Assembly: GCF_013133775.1 (NCBI RefSeq)
Contig: NZ_JABGBO010000003.1
Coordinates: forward strand, 1 to 64,000
Reading direction: 5' to 3'
Origin: Pelistega europaea
GTDB lineage: Bacteria; Pseudomonadota; Gammaproteobacteria; Burkholderiales; Burkholderiaceae_B
DNA: 64,000 nt
This document shows positions 47,644-59,235 of the stretch, piece after piece (position 1 is the stretch's first letter; every line of letters begins with the position of its first letter). The translations under genes and the position numbers were made by a program. The notes under the pieces were generated by a model that saw only the letters and a list, made by a program, of their open reading frames with translations, searched no databases and was not told the DNA's origin.

Positions 47644-49071
47644 ATGTTTGATAATTTAACCAACCGTTTATCAAAAATCATGCAAACCATGCGTGGAGAG
47701 GCTCGTCTTACTGAGTCCAACACTAAGGACATGTTGCGTGAAGTTCGTATGGCCCTGATTGAGGCCGATGTTGCCCTACCCGTAGTACGCGACTTTATTG
47801 AGCGAGTCAAATCCAAAGCTATGGGACAGGAAGTTGCAACTAGCTTAAATCCAGGCCAAGCATTAGTTGGCGTTGTTCACAAAGAACTCACCGCTTTGAT
47901 GGGTGGGGACTTAGGTGAGTTTGCTGCTGAATTATCACTAGCCACCCAACCACCCGCTGTCATTTTAATGGCAGGTTTGCAAGGTGCAGGTAAGACCACC
48001 ACAACAGGTAAACTCGCCAAACTCTTAAGTACTGGTCAGCTTAAACAGCAAGGGCGTAAGATTAACCCTAAAAAAGTACTCGTAGTCAGTGCAGACGTTT
48101 ATCGCCCTGCAGCGATTGAGCAATTAAAAACAGTTGCCGCACAAGTAGGCGTGGACTTTTTTCCCTCAGACCCTAATCAAAAACCTCAAGATATTGCTCT
48201 ATCCGCATTAGACCATGCTAAGCGTCACTTTTATGATGTATTGATTGTGGATACGGCAGGTCGTCTTGGTATTGATGAGGCGATGATGAAAGAAATCGCC
48301 GAACTCCATCAATTACTCAAGCCCATTGAGACCCTATTTGTAGTGGATGCTATGCAGGGGCAAGACGCAGTCAATGTAGCCAAAGCATTCTCCGAAGCTC
48401 TACCATTGACTGGTGTTGTACTTACTAAATTAGATGGTGATGCACGTGGTGGTGCTGCCCTATCAGTTCGTTATATCACAGGCAAACCTCTTAAATTTAT
48501 CGGTGTTTCAGAGAAAATCGACGGTTTAGAGCCGTTCCACCCAGAGCGTATGGCACAACGAGTGCTTGGCATGGGGGATATTGTATCTTTGGTCGAACAA
48601 GTCCAAAGCAATATCGATATGGCTGAAGCCGAAAAGATGGCGAAAAAAATCAAGAGCGGTGACCGCTTTGATTTAAATGATTTTCTGGAACAACTTCAGC
48701 AAGTCAAGAAAATGGGAAGCATGAGTAGTTTGTTAGAGAAATTACCTGGACAGTTTGCACAGGCAGCAGCGCAGCTTAAAGAAGGAGAGGCAGAAAAGCA
48801 ACTGCGTCGTACAGAGGGTATTATTCGCTCTATGACCCCATTAGAACGTCGTAAACCGGAGATTATCAATGGCAAACGCAAACAACGCATTGCCAAAGGC
48901 TCTGGCGTGCCTGTACAAGAAGTAAATCGTCTATTAAAACAATTCGACCAAATGCAAGGTATGATGAAGCAATTCAAAAAAGGCGGTATGGGTAAGCTAA
49001 TGCGTGGTATGAATGCCCTGCGTGGAATGGGAGGCATGGGCGGCTTTGGAGGCTTTGGGAAGCGGCGTTAA
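47644..49071 (+). CDS. ffh: Signal recognition particle protein Ffh
   Basis: The 475-residue GTPase has the N domain (DMLREVRMALIEADVALPVV), the G domain with GLQGAGKT (111-118), DTAGR and TKLDGDARGGAALSV, and a methionine-rich M domain ending in a GGMGGFGGFG tail. It binds signal sequences with 4.5S RNA and delivers ribosomes to FtsY. Only 64 bases separate it from the divergent ypjD-type gene. A terminator follows. Confidence 0.97.
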   Translation: MFDNLTNRLSKIMQTMRGEARLTESNTKDMLREVRMALIEADVALPVVRDFIERVKSKAMGQEVATSLNPGQALVGVVHKELTALMGGDLGEFAAELSLATQPPAVILMAGLQGAGKTTTTGKLAKLLSTGQLKQQGRKINPKKVLVVSADVYRPAAIEQLKTVAAQVGVDFFPSDPNQKPQDIALSALDHAKRHFYDVLIVDTAGRLGIDEAMMKEIAELHQLLKPIETLFVVDAMQGQDAVNVAKAFSEALPLTGVVLTKLDGDARGGAALSVRYITGKPLKFIGVSEKIDGLEPFHPERMAQRVLGMGDIVSLVEQVQSNIDMAEAEKMAKKIKSGDRFDLNDFLEQLQQVKKMGSMSSLLEKLPGQFAQAAAQLKEGEAEKQLRRTEGIIRSMTPLERRKPEIINGKRKQRIAKGSGVPVQEVNRLLKQFDQMQGMMKQFKKGGMGKLMRGMNALRGMGGMGGFGGFGKRR

Positions 49072-49077
49072 CTAAAA

Positions 49078-49110
49078 ACTCCCTACAAGTTACACCAACC
49101 TGTAGGGAGT
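49078..49110. terminator. Stem-loop between ffh and gldA
   Basis: ACTCCCTACAAG pairs with CCTGTAGGGAGT (one mismatch near the loop) around nine bases, between the convergent ffh and gldA genes. On the minus strand TTTTTAG follows the stem, so it can end gldA transcripts as well as ffh. Confidence 0.8.
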
Positions 49111-49157
49111 ACTTCTAACAACTTAGTCTAGTGTTAATAAGCTAACAACAATTAACG

Positions 49158-50261
49158 TCATGCATCTTTATACTGTTGCAACAACTTATCTGCTGCCACA
49201 ATGGCGTCATACACCATATCAGGTGTAACTTTGAATGGTTCATTGTGAATGGTCTCGCCTTCAGCACAAGACAACTCAGCCACTTTACGCCACTCTTCTT
49301 CTTTGAACTCTTTTAACCCCAAATCAGCAAGTGTCAATGGCAAACCAACTGCTTTTATAATACCAATCACTTCCTCTAACTCTTCTGTAGAAGCACCTTC
49401 CATCACAAGCTGAGTAACCAGACCAAAAGCTACTTTCTCACCATGCATAGCACCATGTAAATCATGAACAGCAGTCATACCATTATGAATGGCATGAGCA
49501 GCCGCTAGCCCACCTGATTCTGCACCCACACCACTCATGTAGATAGTCGCTTCAATAGTACGTTCTAGAGCAGGCGTTACAGACTTTGTTGCTACCGCAT
49601 GCATTGCTTGTGCTGCATAATCGCGGATAGTTTCATAACACATCTTAGCAATACCCAGACCTGATAAACTAGGTTGCATCAACACCAAGTTAATACCACT
49701 AGTTGCATAGCAAGTGCGTGCTTCAAAATAAGTCGCCAAGCCATCACCTACCCCAGCAGCAAAGAAACGTGCAGGCTCAGATGCCAATAATTTTGTATCT
49801 GCCAATACTGCGTTGGGGTTATTAGGCAAGAATAGATAACGATTAAAAGACCCATCACTGTTATAAATAACAGCCAATGCAGTACATGGAGCATCAGTAG
49901 AAGCTAATGTAGGCACAATCACCACTGGAACATCTTTATAGTAGGCAGTGGCTTTAGCGGTATCCAATGTTTTACCCCCACCAATACCTATAACAAACTT
50001 ACAACCATTTTTATCAAACTCTGCCTTGTGGAGATTGATTTCATCATCGGAACACTCACCACCAAATGTCGTAAAAACAGGCTTAACACCATTGTCGGCA
50101 AAGCTCGCCGCTGCTTCTTTTTCTACACAAGGAGCAATAAAAGGGTCACTAATCACAAGTGCGTAATCACCATATTGTTTAACATATTTACCTAAATCAC
50201 TGAGTAAACCCGCTTGAATTAAAAATTTCATAGGGGAAGTAATCGACTTAACTACAGACAT
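49158..50261 (-). CDS. gldA: Glycerol dehydrogenase (NAD+, iron/zinc-containing alcohol dehydrogenase family)
   Basis: The 367-residue protein has the nucleotide motif IGIGGGKTLDTAKA, the metal ligands D in AAGVGDGLATYFEA and histidines in AAHAIHNGM and LHGAMHGEKVAFGL, and PTLASTDAPC, all as in GldA. It oxidises glycerol to dihydroxyacetone. A glycerol kinase gene starts near the end of the window, so two routes of glycerol use are encoded nearby. It is divergent from icd. Confidence 0.94.
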   Translation of the reverse strand: MSVVKSITSPMKFLIQAGLLSDLGKYVKQYGDYALVISDPFIAPCVEKEAAASFADNGVKPVFTTFGGECSDDEINLHKAEFDKNGCKFVIGIGGGKTLDTAKATAYYKDVPVVIVPTLASTDAPCTALAVIYNSDGSFNRYLFLPNNPNAVLADTKLLASEPARFFAAGVGDGLATYFEARTCYATSGINLVLMQPSLSGLGIAKMCYETIRDYAAQAMHAVATKSVTPALERTIEATIYMSGVGAESGGLAAAHAIHNGMTAVHDLHGAMHGEKVAFGLVTQLVMEGASTEELEEVIGIIKAVGLPLTLADLGLKEFKEEEWRKVAELSCAEGETIHNEPFKVTPDMVYDAIVAADKLLQQYKDA

Positions 50262-52811
<2,550 letters not shown>

Positions 52812-52834
52812 TAAGCTGCTGATTAGTACGTGAT

Positions 52835-52874
52835 AAAAAGCCAGTGACAATTCCATCTTCTCACTGGCTTTTTT
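52835..52874 (+). terminator. Rho-independent terminator of icd
   Basis: AAAAAGCCAGTGA pairs with TCACTGGCTTTTTT around a 13-base loop, 23 bases after the icd stop, with the U-tract in the 3' arm. It lies before the PaiB-like gene. Confidence 0.9.
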
Positions 52875-52931
52875 AACATCTTATTGATTTGCACCACTGC
52901 ATCTGCTCTTTCCTTAATTTGGAGGTATTTC

Positions 52932-53555
52932 ATGGACATTCCTGATGACTTCAAAGAAACCCGTCCTGCAGAAATCAAACGCATCATCACAGAATTTCCC
53001 CTTGCCTGTATTGTTGCATCTACTCCAGAAGGCATTACTGCCACACATATTCCTTTAGTGTTCAAAGACGATTGTACGCTTGTTGGACACATGGCACAGA
53101 AGAATTCATTTCAAACAAACATTCCTACAGGACAAGAAGTTCTCTGTATTTTCACTGGTCCTCAAGGCTATATTTCAGCTAATTATTATCCAAGTAAATT
53201 CATTGATCACAAAAAAGTACCTACTTGGAATTACCAAGTAGTACACCTTTACGGCAATATTCAATACATCACAGATACCAAAGCAAAGTTATTAGCACTG
53301 GGTCTGCTCACCAAACAAAGTGAGCAAAAAGCCAATGGAAACAAAGAGTGGAAAATGTCAGATGCTCCTAAGGACTATTTAATGGAGCAACTTAACCATA
53401 TTATTGCTTTTGAAATCCATATAAGTAAATGCCTAGCCAAATCTAAACTTAGCCAAAATCGCAGTCAACAAGATTTCTTGTCAGTCATCCATGAGCTTCA
53501 ACAACGGGGAGAGAATGACTTAGCAGATAGCATGCAACGTTTAAAAAGGTCCTAG
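52932..53555 (+). CDS. FMN-binding negative transcriptional regulator, PaiB family
   Basis: I place the start at the ATG at 52932 (MDIPDDFKETRPAEIKRII), giving 207 residues, because TTGGAGG precedes it at good spacing. The protein has the PaiB split-barrel pattern with ATHIPLVF, GHMAQKNS, FTGPQGYISANYYPSK and VPTWNYQVVHLYG. PaiB-type proteins bind flavin; regulatory function was proposed from Bacillus. The target here is unknown. Confidence 0.88.
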   Translation: MDIPDDFKETRPAEIKRIITEFPLACIVASTPEGITATHIPLVFKDDCTLVGHMAQKNSFQTNIPTGQEVLCIFTGPQGYISANYYPSKFIDHKKVPTWNYQVVHLYGNIQYITDTKAKLLALGLLTKQSEQKANGNKEWKMSDAPKDYLMEQLNHIIAFEIHISKCLAKSKLSQNRSQQDFLSVIHELQQRGENDLADSMQRLKRS

Positions 53556-53942
53556 TTAAACAGTACAGCAGTGATGTCGACAACTCAACAGAATCACCCT
53601 GCTCTTATAACTAGCAACATCAGTGTTTTACTACCCTCCTGATTTTACAGTGACCTCAACAGTAATCTACGCCCTTACCACCAAATAAAACTTATTTCGT
53701 ATGAGATAGATTACCCGGCATGCCTTAAATCTATCCATCAAATCATCTTAATATTTTTAATTATATTAGAATCACTCATTAAAACAACCAGAAATATAAA
53801 AAGAACTTCCCTTAGAATAATTTAATAAAAAAATCATATTTTCAATCAATAAGTTAGGCTGATATATTAGCTCCTAAGTCTTTTATTTTTGCTATCAAGA
53901 ATGACTGATAGAACCAGTCACTTCCCCACTTTGGAGCCCATA
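53556..53942 (+). other. Intergenic region before the orphan sulfate-binding protein gene
   Basis: This 387-base AT-rich stretch has no coding frame that I would support. TTTTCA (53839-53844) and TATATT (53863-53868), 18 bases apart, form a weak promoter candidate for the downstream gene. A CysB site would be expected here if the gene belongs to the sulfur regulon, but the CysB consensus is too loose to call by eye. Confidence 0.3.
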
Positions 53943-54956
53943 ATGAAAAAGTCACTTATCCTAATTTCTACATTATTATTTTTCCCTCTTATTCAACCTA
54001 GCTTGGCCAGTGACACCTCACTCACACTATTAAATGTTTCTTATGATCCGACTCGCGAACTCTATAAAGCCTATAACAACGACTTTAAACAATATTGGAA
54101 ACAAAAAACAGGACAAGATATTACTATCCAACAATCCAATGGTGGTAGTGGTAAACAATCTCTCTCTGTTCAAAATGGCCTCAAAGCCGATGTGGTCACA
54201 CTAGCCCTGGCTGCCGATATTGATGCCTTAAATAACACCGTTCATCTTATTCGCAAAGACTGGCAAGAGGCACTACCAGAACATAGTACTCCCTATACTT
54301 CAACTATCGTATTTCTCGTGCGCAAAGGCAATCCTAAAAACATCAAGGATTGGGGAGACTTAATTCGTGATAACATTTCTGTCATTACTCCTAACCCTAA
54401 AACCTCTGGAGGTGCTCGCTGGAATTTTCTTGCTGCATGGGCATGGGCAAAGCATCAAGCCAATGGTAGTGACTCAACAGCACAAGATTTTGTACAAAAA
54501 CTCTATCAACATGTTCCTATTATGGATACAGGCGCCAGAGGTGCGACCATCACTTTTACCAAAAGACAACAAGGGGATGTCTTACTCGCTTGGGAAAATG
54601 AAGCCTATCTTGCCTTACAAGAGGCTCCTGACCAGTTCGACATCATTACACCAACATTATCTATCTTATGCGAACCTCCTGTCGCTATAGTCGATGATGT
54701 TGTCGATAAGAAAGGCACTCGTGCTGTGGCAACAGAATATTTAAAACGACTTTATACAACAGAAGCACAACGTCTTATTGCCAAGAATTTTTATCGCCCT
54801 ATAGACCCAAAGGTACAAACTGAATTCGCTCAGCAATTCCCGTCTCTTCATCTAGTCAATATTCGTGATGAATTTGGAGGATGGCAGTACGCACAGAAAA
54901 GGTTCTTTGCTGATGGCGGCGTGTTTGACAAAATCTACATTCAACAGAAAAAGTAA
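53943..54956 (+). CDS. sbp: Periplasmic sulfate-binding protein (orphan Sbp paralogue)
   Basis: Starting at ATG 53943 (TTGGAG upstream) the product has 337 residues with a signal peptide (MKKSLILISTLLFFPLIQPSLA). The mature part has the Sbp signatures LLNVSYDPTRELYKAYN, IQQSNGGSGKQSLSV, FLVRKGNPKNIKDWGDL and PKTSGGARWNFLAAWAWA. It binds sulfate or thiosulfate for the CysTWA importer. It is a second copy, distinct from the one in the cys operon about 7 kb away, and closer by eye to E. coli Sbp. No transporter genes flank it. Confidence 0.92.
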   Translation: MKKSLILISTLLFFPLIQPSLASDTSLTLLNVSYDPTRELYKAYNNDFKQYWKQKTGQDITIQQSNGGSGKQSLSVQNGLKADVVTLALAADIDALNNTVHLIRKDWQEALPEHSTPYTSTIVFLVRKGNPKNIKDWGDLIRDNISVITPNPKTSGGARWNFLAAWAWAKHQANGSDSTAQDFVQKLYQHVPIMDTGARGATITFTKRQQGDVLLAWENEAYLALQEAPDQFDIITPTLSILCEPPVAIVDDVVDKKGTRAVATEYLKRLYTTEAQRLIAKNFYRPIDPKVQTEFAQQFPSLHLVNIRDEFGGWQYAQKRFFADGGVFDKIYIQQKK

Positions 54957-54966
54957 GCACCTTCCT

Positions 54967-54993
54967 GGGGATGTCATTAAACCTCACATCCCC
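54967..54993 (+). terminator. Possible stem-loop after the orphan sbp gene
   Basis: GGGGATGT (54967-54974) pairs perfectly with ACATCCCC (54986-54993) around 11 bases, 11 bases after the stop. No U-tract follows directly, so termination strength is uncertain. Confidence 0.5.
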
Positions 54994-55070
54994 ATCACTC
55001 CATCTATATTTTATGGTTATACACCGGATTATTTTTTATAGGTATAAGCGTAACCTAATTCAAAATCTAG

Positions 55071-55316
55071 TTATTCAATACACTTTACCTTTCTAGCATG
55101 AGCTCTTGCTGCCTCTTGACGGTTAAGTTGCTGGTATTGATTGAGAAAATTATTGCTTCCTGGAGCTTGCTGGGCAGCAGGAGGTTGAATAATACGCCCT
55201 GTAAGTTGAGAGCACTCTGCTGTTTTGGTGTGGTCTACAGGGCCGGCAGAGCAAGCGGATAAGATAGATACTAATAACAATCCTAACCATTTCCCATATT
55301 GACTCAATACTCGCAT
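55071..55316 (-). CDS. Small putative lipoprotein
   Basis: From the ATG at 55316 (AAGGGA eight bases upstream; an ATG three codons earlier sits too close to it) the product has 81 residues. A signal sequence with the lipobox LVSILSAC predicts a lipid-anchored protein of about 60 residues rich in Gln, Ala and Arg (NQYQQLNRQEAARAHARK) with two further cysteines. No family is recognised. Residue S after the lipidated Cys favours the outer membrane by the usual +2 rule. Confidence 0.65.
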   Translation of the reverse strand: MRVLSQYGKWLGLLLVSILSACSAGPVDHTKTAECSQLTGRIIQPPAAQQAPGSNNFLNQYQQLNRQEAARAHARKVKCIE

Positions 55317-55457
55317 TTCAAACATCCCTTTTATCTAGTGACCAGCTATCCTAAAAATATGACCATGTCTTTACAACAAGACCTTTATCATATTGCATCT
55401 GATAGCGTACAATAAGGTTATTGTACTGAATAAACACGTAAAGGAAAACTCCTCATC

Positions 55458-55808
55458 ATGAAACAGGTCACTATTTATCATAATCCTCGTTGTAGCACTT
55501 CTCGCAACACATTAGCTCTCATACGTGAGTCGGGTATAGAACCTACTGTTGTAGAATATCTCAAACACCCTCTTGATAAGAATGGTCTTAAAGATATTCT
55601 CAAAAAATCAGGATTAACAGCAAGAGAGCTTATCCGTGCCAAGGAAGAGCTTTTTAAGACGCTAAACCTCAATGCGGAAGGAGTCACTGAAGAACAACTG
55701 ATTGATGCTATGGTAGAGCACCCTGTCCTCATGAACCGCCCTGTAGTCGTCACCGATAAGGGTGCTCGTCTTTGTCGCCCTATAGAAACCGTCAAAGAGA
55801 TTCTCTAA
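55458..55808 (+). CDS. arsC: Arsenate reductase, glutaredoxin-coupled ArsC family
   Basis: The 116-residue protein has the ArsC thioredoxin-like fold with the catalytic C12 in HNPRCSTSRNTL, plus HPVLMNRPVVV with the arginine that stabilises the thiolate, and GARLCRP. It reduces arsenate to arsenite, or may belong to the related YfgD branch. No arsB or arsR gene is next to it, so an isolated housekeeping role is possible. It overlaps the convergent next gene by four bases. Confidence 0.9.
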   Translation: MKQVTIYHNPRCSTSRNTLALIRESGIEPTVVEYLKHPLDKNGLKDILKKSGLTARELIRAKEELFKTLNLNAEGVTEEQLIDAMVEHPVLMNRPVVVTDKGARLCRPIETVKEIL

Positions 55809-56236
55809 TCAATACGATTCCAGGTCTGTGTACGGCCAAATAGAGAAACTCCGATAAATCCTCGAAGTTTCAACTTTTGGCCTCCTTCTGCCATCTCTGC
55901 CTTCAGCTTATAAGTTTTACCATTGGAGGGGTCCATGATTGCCCCTTCTCCCCAAGCATTGTCTCCCACTTTTTTGAGAGACCAAATAATTGACATCCCC
56001 TCAATAGGTTTTCCCTTTTTATCACCCTCACACTTTTCGCAAAGTGCTCCTGGTTTTTGATTCAGCTTAATAATTGTGCCACGCAAGTCACCATTGGAAT
56101 CTTGTGTAATTTTAACAACAGCCTTTTTAGCACCATCTTCATCGACAGATTGCCAAGTTCCAATAGGGGTGTTGGTTTGTGCCATGACCCATAAAGGTGA
56201 GCTCATTAATACCATGCCTGCTAATAATTTCTTCAT
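55805..56236 (-). CDS. DUF2147-family secreted protein
   Basis: The 143-residue protein has a signal peptide (MKKLLAGMVLMSSPLWVMAQ) and the DUF2147 pattern GTWQSVDEDGAKKAVVKI, a CEKCEGDKKGKPIEGM segment and a C-terminal LRGFIGVSLFGRTQTWNRI. It is a small periplasmic beta-barrel-like domain of unknown function, common in proteobacteria. The two cysteines may form a disulfide. It lies upstream of arsC's end in the convergent orientation. Confidence 0.85.
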   Translation of the reverse strand: MKKLLAGMVLMSSPLWVMAQTNTPIGTWQSVDEDGAKKAVVKITQDSNGDLRGTIIKLNQKPGALCEKCEGDKKGKPIEGMSIIWSLKKVGDNAWGEGAIMDPSNGKTYKLKAEMAEGGQKLKLRGFIGVSLFGRTQTWNRID

Positions 56237-56266
56237 TGTTGTCTCCTAAGAACCACATAGTCAGCC

Positions 56267-56596
56267 CTAATGACCAACTGTTTGGGAAAATAAATTAATA
56301 ATCACTACCCCTGTAATAATAAAGCCTAATCCAAGAATAGCAGCAAAATCCAGTGTTTGTTTATACAGGAAATAACCTATCACGGCTAGCAGGACTATCC
56401 CTACCCCAGACCAAATAGCATAAGCAATCCCTAATGGAATTTGTCTTAAGGCTAGAGATAACATGTAGAAACTGATAATATAACCTATCACTGTGACAAG
56501 ACTGGGGATTAATCGAGTAAATCCATGAGAAGCCAGTAAAGATGATGATGCCACTACTTCGGCTAAGATTGCGATTGCAAGATACAACCAGTTCAT
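56267..56596 (-). CDS. Small multidrug resistance (SMR) family transporter
   Basis: The 109-residue protein has four membrane segments. The conserved glutamate is in the first (IAILAEVVASSSL, E13), and the third has GIAYAIWSGVGIVLLAVIGY, the SMR signature. EmrE-like members exchange protons for toxic cations as antiparallel dimers. Drug range cannot be predicted. It is divergent from benE and upstream of the DUF2147 gene on the same strand. Confidence 0.92.
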   Translation of the reverse strand: MNWLYLAIAILAEVVASSSLLASHGFTRLIPSLVTVIGYIISFYMLSLALRQIPLGIAYAIWSGVGIVLLAVIGYFLYKQTLDFAAILGLGFIITGVVIINLFSQTVGH

Positions 56597-56640
56597 GTGT
56601 TACCTACTAAAAGAGTATTTTTACCTAAAAGTATACCATT

Positions 56641-57813
56641 ATGACAAAACCTATCCTTTCTGCAAGCCATTTTGCTGCCGCAGTGGCTGCATTATTGGTC
56701 TCTTATGGGTCCTCTGCCGTTATTATTTATCAAGCTGCCCTATCTTTTGGTAGTACCCCAATACAAATTAACTCATGGTTTACTTCATTGGGCATCGCCT
56801 GTGGGTTACTCACTCTCGGGCTTTCCTTAAAATATAAAACCCCTATCATGGTCGCTTGGTGTACCCCTGGAGCTGCTTTAATGGTAGGGATGACAGGAAT
56901 TCCCTTATCAGAGGCTACTGGAGCATTCCTGTTTGCTGGAGCCCTAATGTTGTTTTTTTCTCTTACGGGGCTTTTTAATCGTTTAGTCTCTCTTATACCC
57001 AAAACCCTTGCTTGTGCCATGTTAGCAGGTATTTTAATTAATTTTGGCTCACGGGTATTTGTTTCTGTGGAAACACAACCACTATTAGTGGGGATGATGT
57101 TATTAACCTATCTTCTCAGCAAAATACGTTTTCCTCGTTATAGTCTAATGTTTATGTTGCTTATTGGCTTTGGTTGTGCCTATTTCCTTGACTTACTCAA
57201 CCTAGACCATATCCGTTGGAACAATCCTCAACTTGTTTGGCTAAATCCCAGCTTTAATCTACAAGTAATCATCAGTGTAGGTATTCCTTTGTTTATCACC
57301 TCATTAGTGACTCAAAATGTTCCTGCCATGACCATTCTAAAGATGTACCGTTACGACAACATCCCTGAAAAACCTTTGGTGAGTTCTTCAGCTCTAGCAA
57401 CAGTCTTGATGGCTCCTTTTGGTGCATTCATGGTAAACCTTGCTGCCATAAGTGCTGCAATTACAATGGGAGATGATGTAGATCCAGATCCCAAAAAGCG
57501 CTATATTGCCAATATTTGGCTTGCTGTACTTTACTTTCTTGCTGCTGTTTTAGGAGGGACAATTGTCTCTGTTTTTGATGCACTGCCTAAAGAGCTACTA
57601 ACAGCTCTTGCTGGTATTGCTATTTTTGGCACATTATTAAGCAATTTATTGCAAGCCTGGAATGATGAACCTACCAGGGAAGCCTCTCTGATTACGCTAC
57701 TTACTAGTGCATCAGGTATGACTCTATTAGGGATTGGCAGTGCCTTCTGGGGACTTATCTTTGGAATTATGGTGTACCACCTAAACCTATATGTGCAGAG
57801 ACAAAAACGCTGA
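56641..57813 (+). CDS. benE: Benzoate/H+ symporter BenE family protein
   Basis: The 390-residue protein has about twelve membrane segments and BenE patterns: FAAAVAALLVSYGSSAVIIYQAA, TPIMVAWCTPGAALM, TSLVTQNVPAMTIL, APFGAFMVNLAAISAAI. BenE proteins import benzoate with protons. No benzoate degradation genes are in the window, so the true substrate is uncertain. Confidence 0.85.
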   Translation: MTKPILSASHFAAAVAALLVSYGSSAVIIYQAALSFGSTPIQINSWFTSLGIACGLLTLGLSLKYKTPIMVAWCTPGAALMVGMTGIPLSEATGAFLFAGALMLFFSLTGLFNRLVSLIPKTLACAMLAGILINFGSRVFVSVETQPLLVGMMLLTYLLSKIRFPRYSLMFMLLIGFGCAYFLDLLNLDHIRWNNPQLVWLNPSFNLQVIISVGIPLFITSLVTQNVPAMTILKMYRYDNIPEKPLVSSSALATVLMAPFGAFMVNLAAISAAITMGDDVDPDPKKRYIANIWLAVLYFLAAVLGGTIVSVFDALPKELLTALAGIAIFGTLLSNLLQAWNDEPTREASLITLLTSASGMTLLGIGSAFWGLIFGIMVYHLNLYVQRQKR

Positions 57814-57916
57814 TAATGAAAATTCTCGTTGGGACTTGTCTAACATTTCTATGATATTGCAATTATAATAGCCATTGTCTTTAATTTTTATTTAATTTTT
57901 CTTGGAATTTATTGAA

Positions 57917-58351
57917 ATGACTAAGAACTTAGTGAAGCTACTGTTATTAAGTACAACGGCTCTATCCCTTGCTGCTTGTGGAAACCTAAGCAAAATCAGT
58001 GCTGATGGTACGACAGACAATCCTGTTTTCCCTAACCCATCTGATGCTCAATTTAGTGCTAAAGGCAAATATCCTGGTTCATGGGTTCAAAAAGAAGATG
58101 TCGCACTTATTACGGTAGGCATGACCAAAGACCAGGTTTACAGTATACTGGGACGCCCTCACTTTGCCGAAGGTTTCTTTGATGTCCGCGAATGGGATTA
58201 TGTTTTAAACTACCAAGAAAATGGTGAACATAAGGTATGTCAGTACAAGCTTCTATTCAACAAAGATATGCTTGTAAGTCAACAGCTATGGAAACCTGCT
58301 GATTGTAGCTTGCGTGCAGATTTAGCAGCTCCTAGCAATAATAAAAACTAA
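57917..58351 (+). CDS. bamE: Outer membrane assembly lipoprotein, BamE/SmpA-OmlA family
   Basis: From the ATG at 57917 the product has 144 residues; a TTG five codons earlier is an alternative. A lipoprotein signal ends in LSLAAC. The body has the SmpA/OmlA pattern ITVGMTKDQVYSILGRPHFAEGFFDVREWDYVLNY. BamE assists the BAM complex in outer membrane protein folding. Another BamE-like lipoprotein may exist elsewhere, so the assignment is to the family. A clear terminator follows. Confidence 0.82.
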   Translation: MTKNLVKLLLLSTTALSLAACGNLSKISADGTTDNPVFPNPSDAQFSAKGKYPGSWVQKEDVALITVGMTKDQVYSILGRPHFAEGFFDVREWDYVLNYQENGEHKVCQYKLLFNKDMLVSQQLWKPADCSLRADLAAPSNNKN

Positions 58352-58372
58352 TTTACCTTTATAGTGAGAAGA

Positions 58373-58408
58373 GCAACTATTTGCACTTTAGCGATAGTTG
58401 CTTTTTTT
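58373..58408 (+). terminator. Rho-independent terminator of the bamE-type gene
   Basis: GCAACTAT (58373-58380) pairs with ATAGTTGC (58394-58401) and is followed by seven T residues. It lies 22 bases after the stop. Confidence 0.9.
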
Positions 58409-58415
58409 ATGACTT

Positions 58416-58453
58416 GAAAAAACCACCCAATAGCATTGATACTATTGAGTGGT
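58416..58453 (-). terminator. Terminator of the nitroreductase-family gene
   Basis: On the minus strand ACCACTCAATAG pairs with CTATTGGGTGGT (one mismatch) around eight bases and is followed by six T residues. It lies 42 bases past the stop of the minus-strand gene. Confidence 0.85.
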
Positions 58454-58495
58454 CAAGGGGATAAGTTGTTTGACGAATACTACCGTCGCAAAGAA

Positions 58496-59101
58496 TTAAG
58501 CACCGAATACTTTAAAACGCACTTCATCATCCATATAGGTTTTCTCTGCAGCAGGAGCTTCAATGCTACCAAAAGGCATTTGTGCACGTAGTTTCCAAGA
58601 AGTGGGGATACCCCATTCTTTTGCTACAGCTTCATCAATAAGGGGGTTATAGTGTTGTAATGTGGCACCAACACCTTGCTCTGCTAAAGCTACCCAAACA
58701 GCATATTGTGCAATACCGCTTGCTTGTTCAGACCAGATAGGGAAATTATCTGCATAAGCTGGGAATTTGGCTTGTAGACCCTTTACAACATCTTGATCCT
58801 CAAAAAATAGTACAGTACCGAAACCAGCTTTAAAACAACCATTAATCTTTTGTTCTGTAGCTGCAAAAGTATCGGCAGGAACAATCTTACGCAAGGTGTC
58901 TAAAGTAGTAGACCATAATTTGTCATGAGCCTCACCAAAAAGCACAACAACACGAGAAGATTGTGAATTAAAAGAAGATGGTGCCTCACGCACAGTTTTC
59001 TTTACCAAAGCAACAATATCAGCCTTGGACAAATTCACATTTTTACCAATAGCGTAAATAGAACGACGTTTTTGTTGCAATTCAAAAAATGTTTGACTCA
59101 T
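58496..59101 (-). CDS. Nitroreductase-family oxidoreductase (Frm2/CinD-like)
   Basis: The 201-residue protein starts FFELQQKRRSIYAIGKNV, with the FMN-contact RRSI and NSQSSRVVVLFGEAH, then FPIWSEQASGIAQYAVWVALAEQGVGATLQHYNP. This pattern marks the short nitroreductase subfamily of yeast Frm2 and lactococcal CinD, enzymes linked to stress defence. It probably uses FMN and NAD(P)H. It stands alone with its own terminator. Confidence 0.85.
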   Translation of the reverse strand: MSQTFFELQQKRRSIYAIGKNVNLSKADIVALVKKTVREAPSSFNSQSSRVVVLFGEAHDKLWSTTLDTLRKIVPADTFAATEQKINGCFKAGFGTVLFFEDQDVVKGLQAKFPAYADNFPIWSEQASGIAQYAVWVALAEQGVGATLQHYNPLIDEAVAKEWGIPTSWKLRAQMPFGSIEAPAAEKTYMDDEVRFKVFGA

Positions 59102-59235
59102 AGCGAATTCCTTTATTAATCCTTAACACATTGATGAGATAATCAATCTAACGATGGTGTTATTGTCAACCAAAACTATCAGTTGAACAAGCACTAAATA
59201 GGCAACGAATCATCAACCATGAGTAAACGATATAT

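Noticed and set aside
47580..47816. 79-residue N-terminal extension of the cytochrome assembly protein
   Set aside because: It lies antisense to the start of ffh, has Arg/Ser-rich shadow composition, and the family starts at the downstream ATG at 47579.
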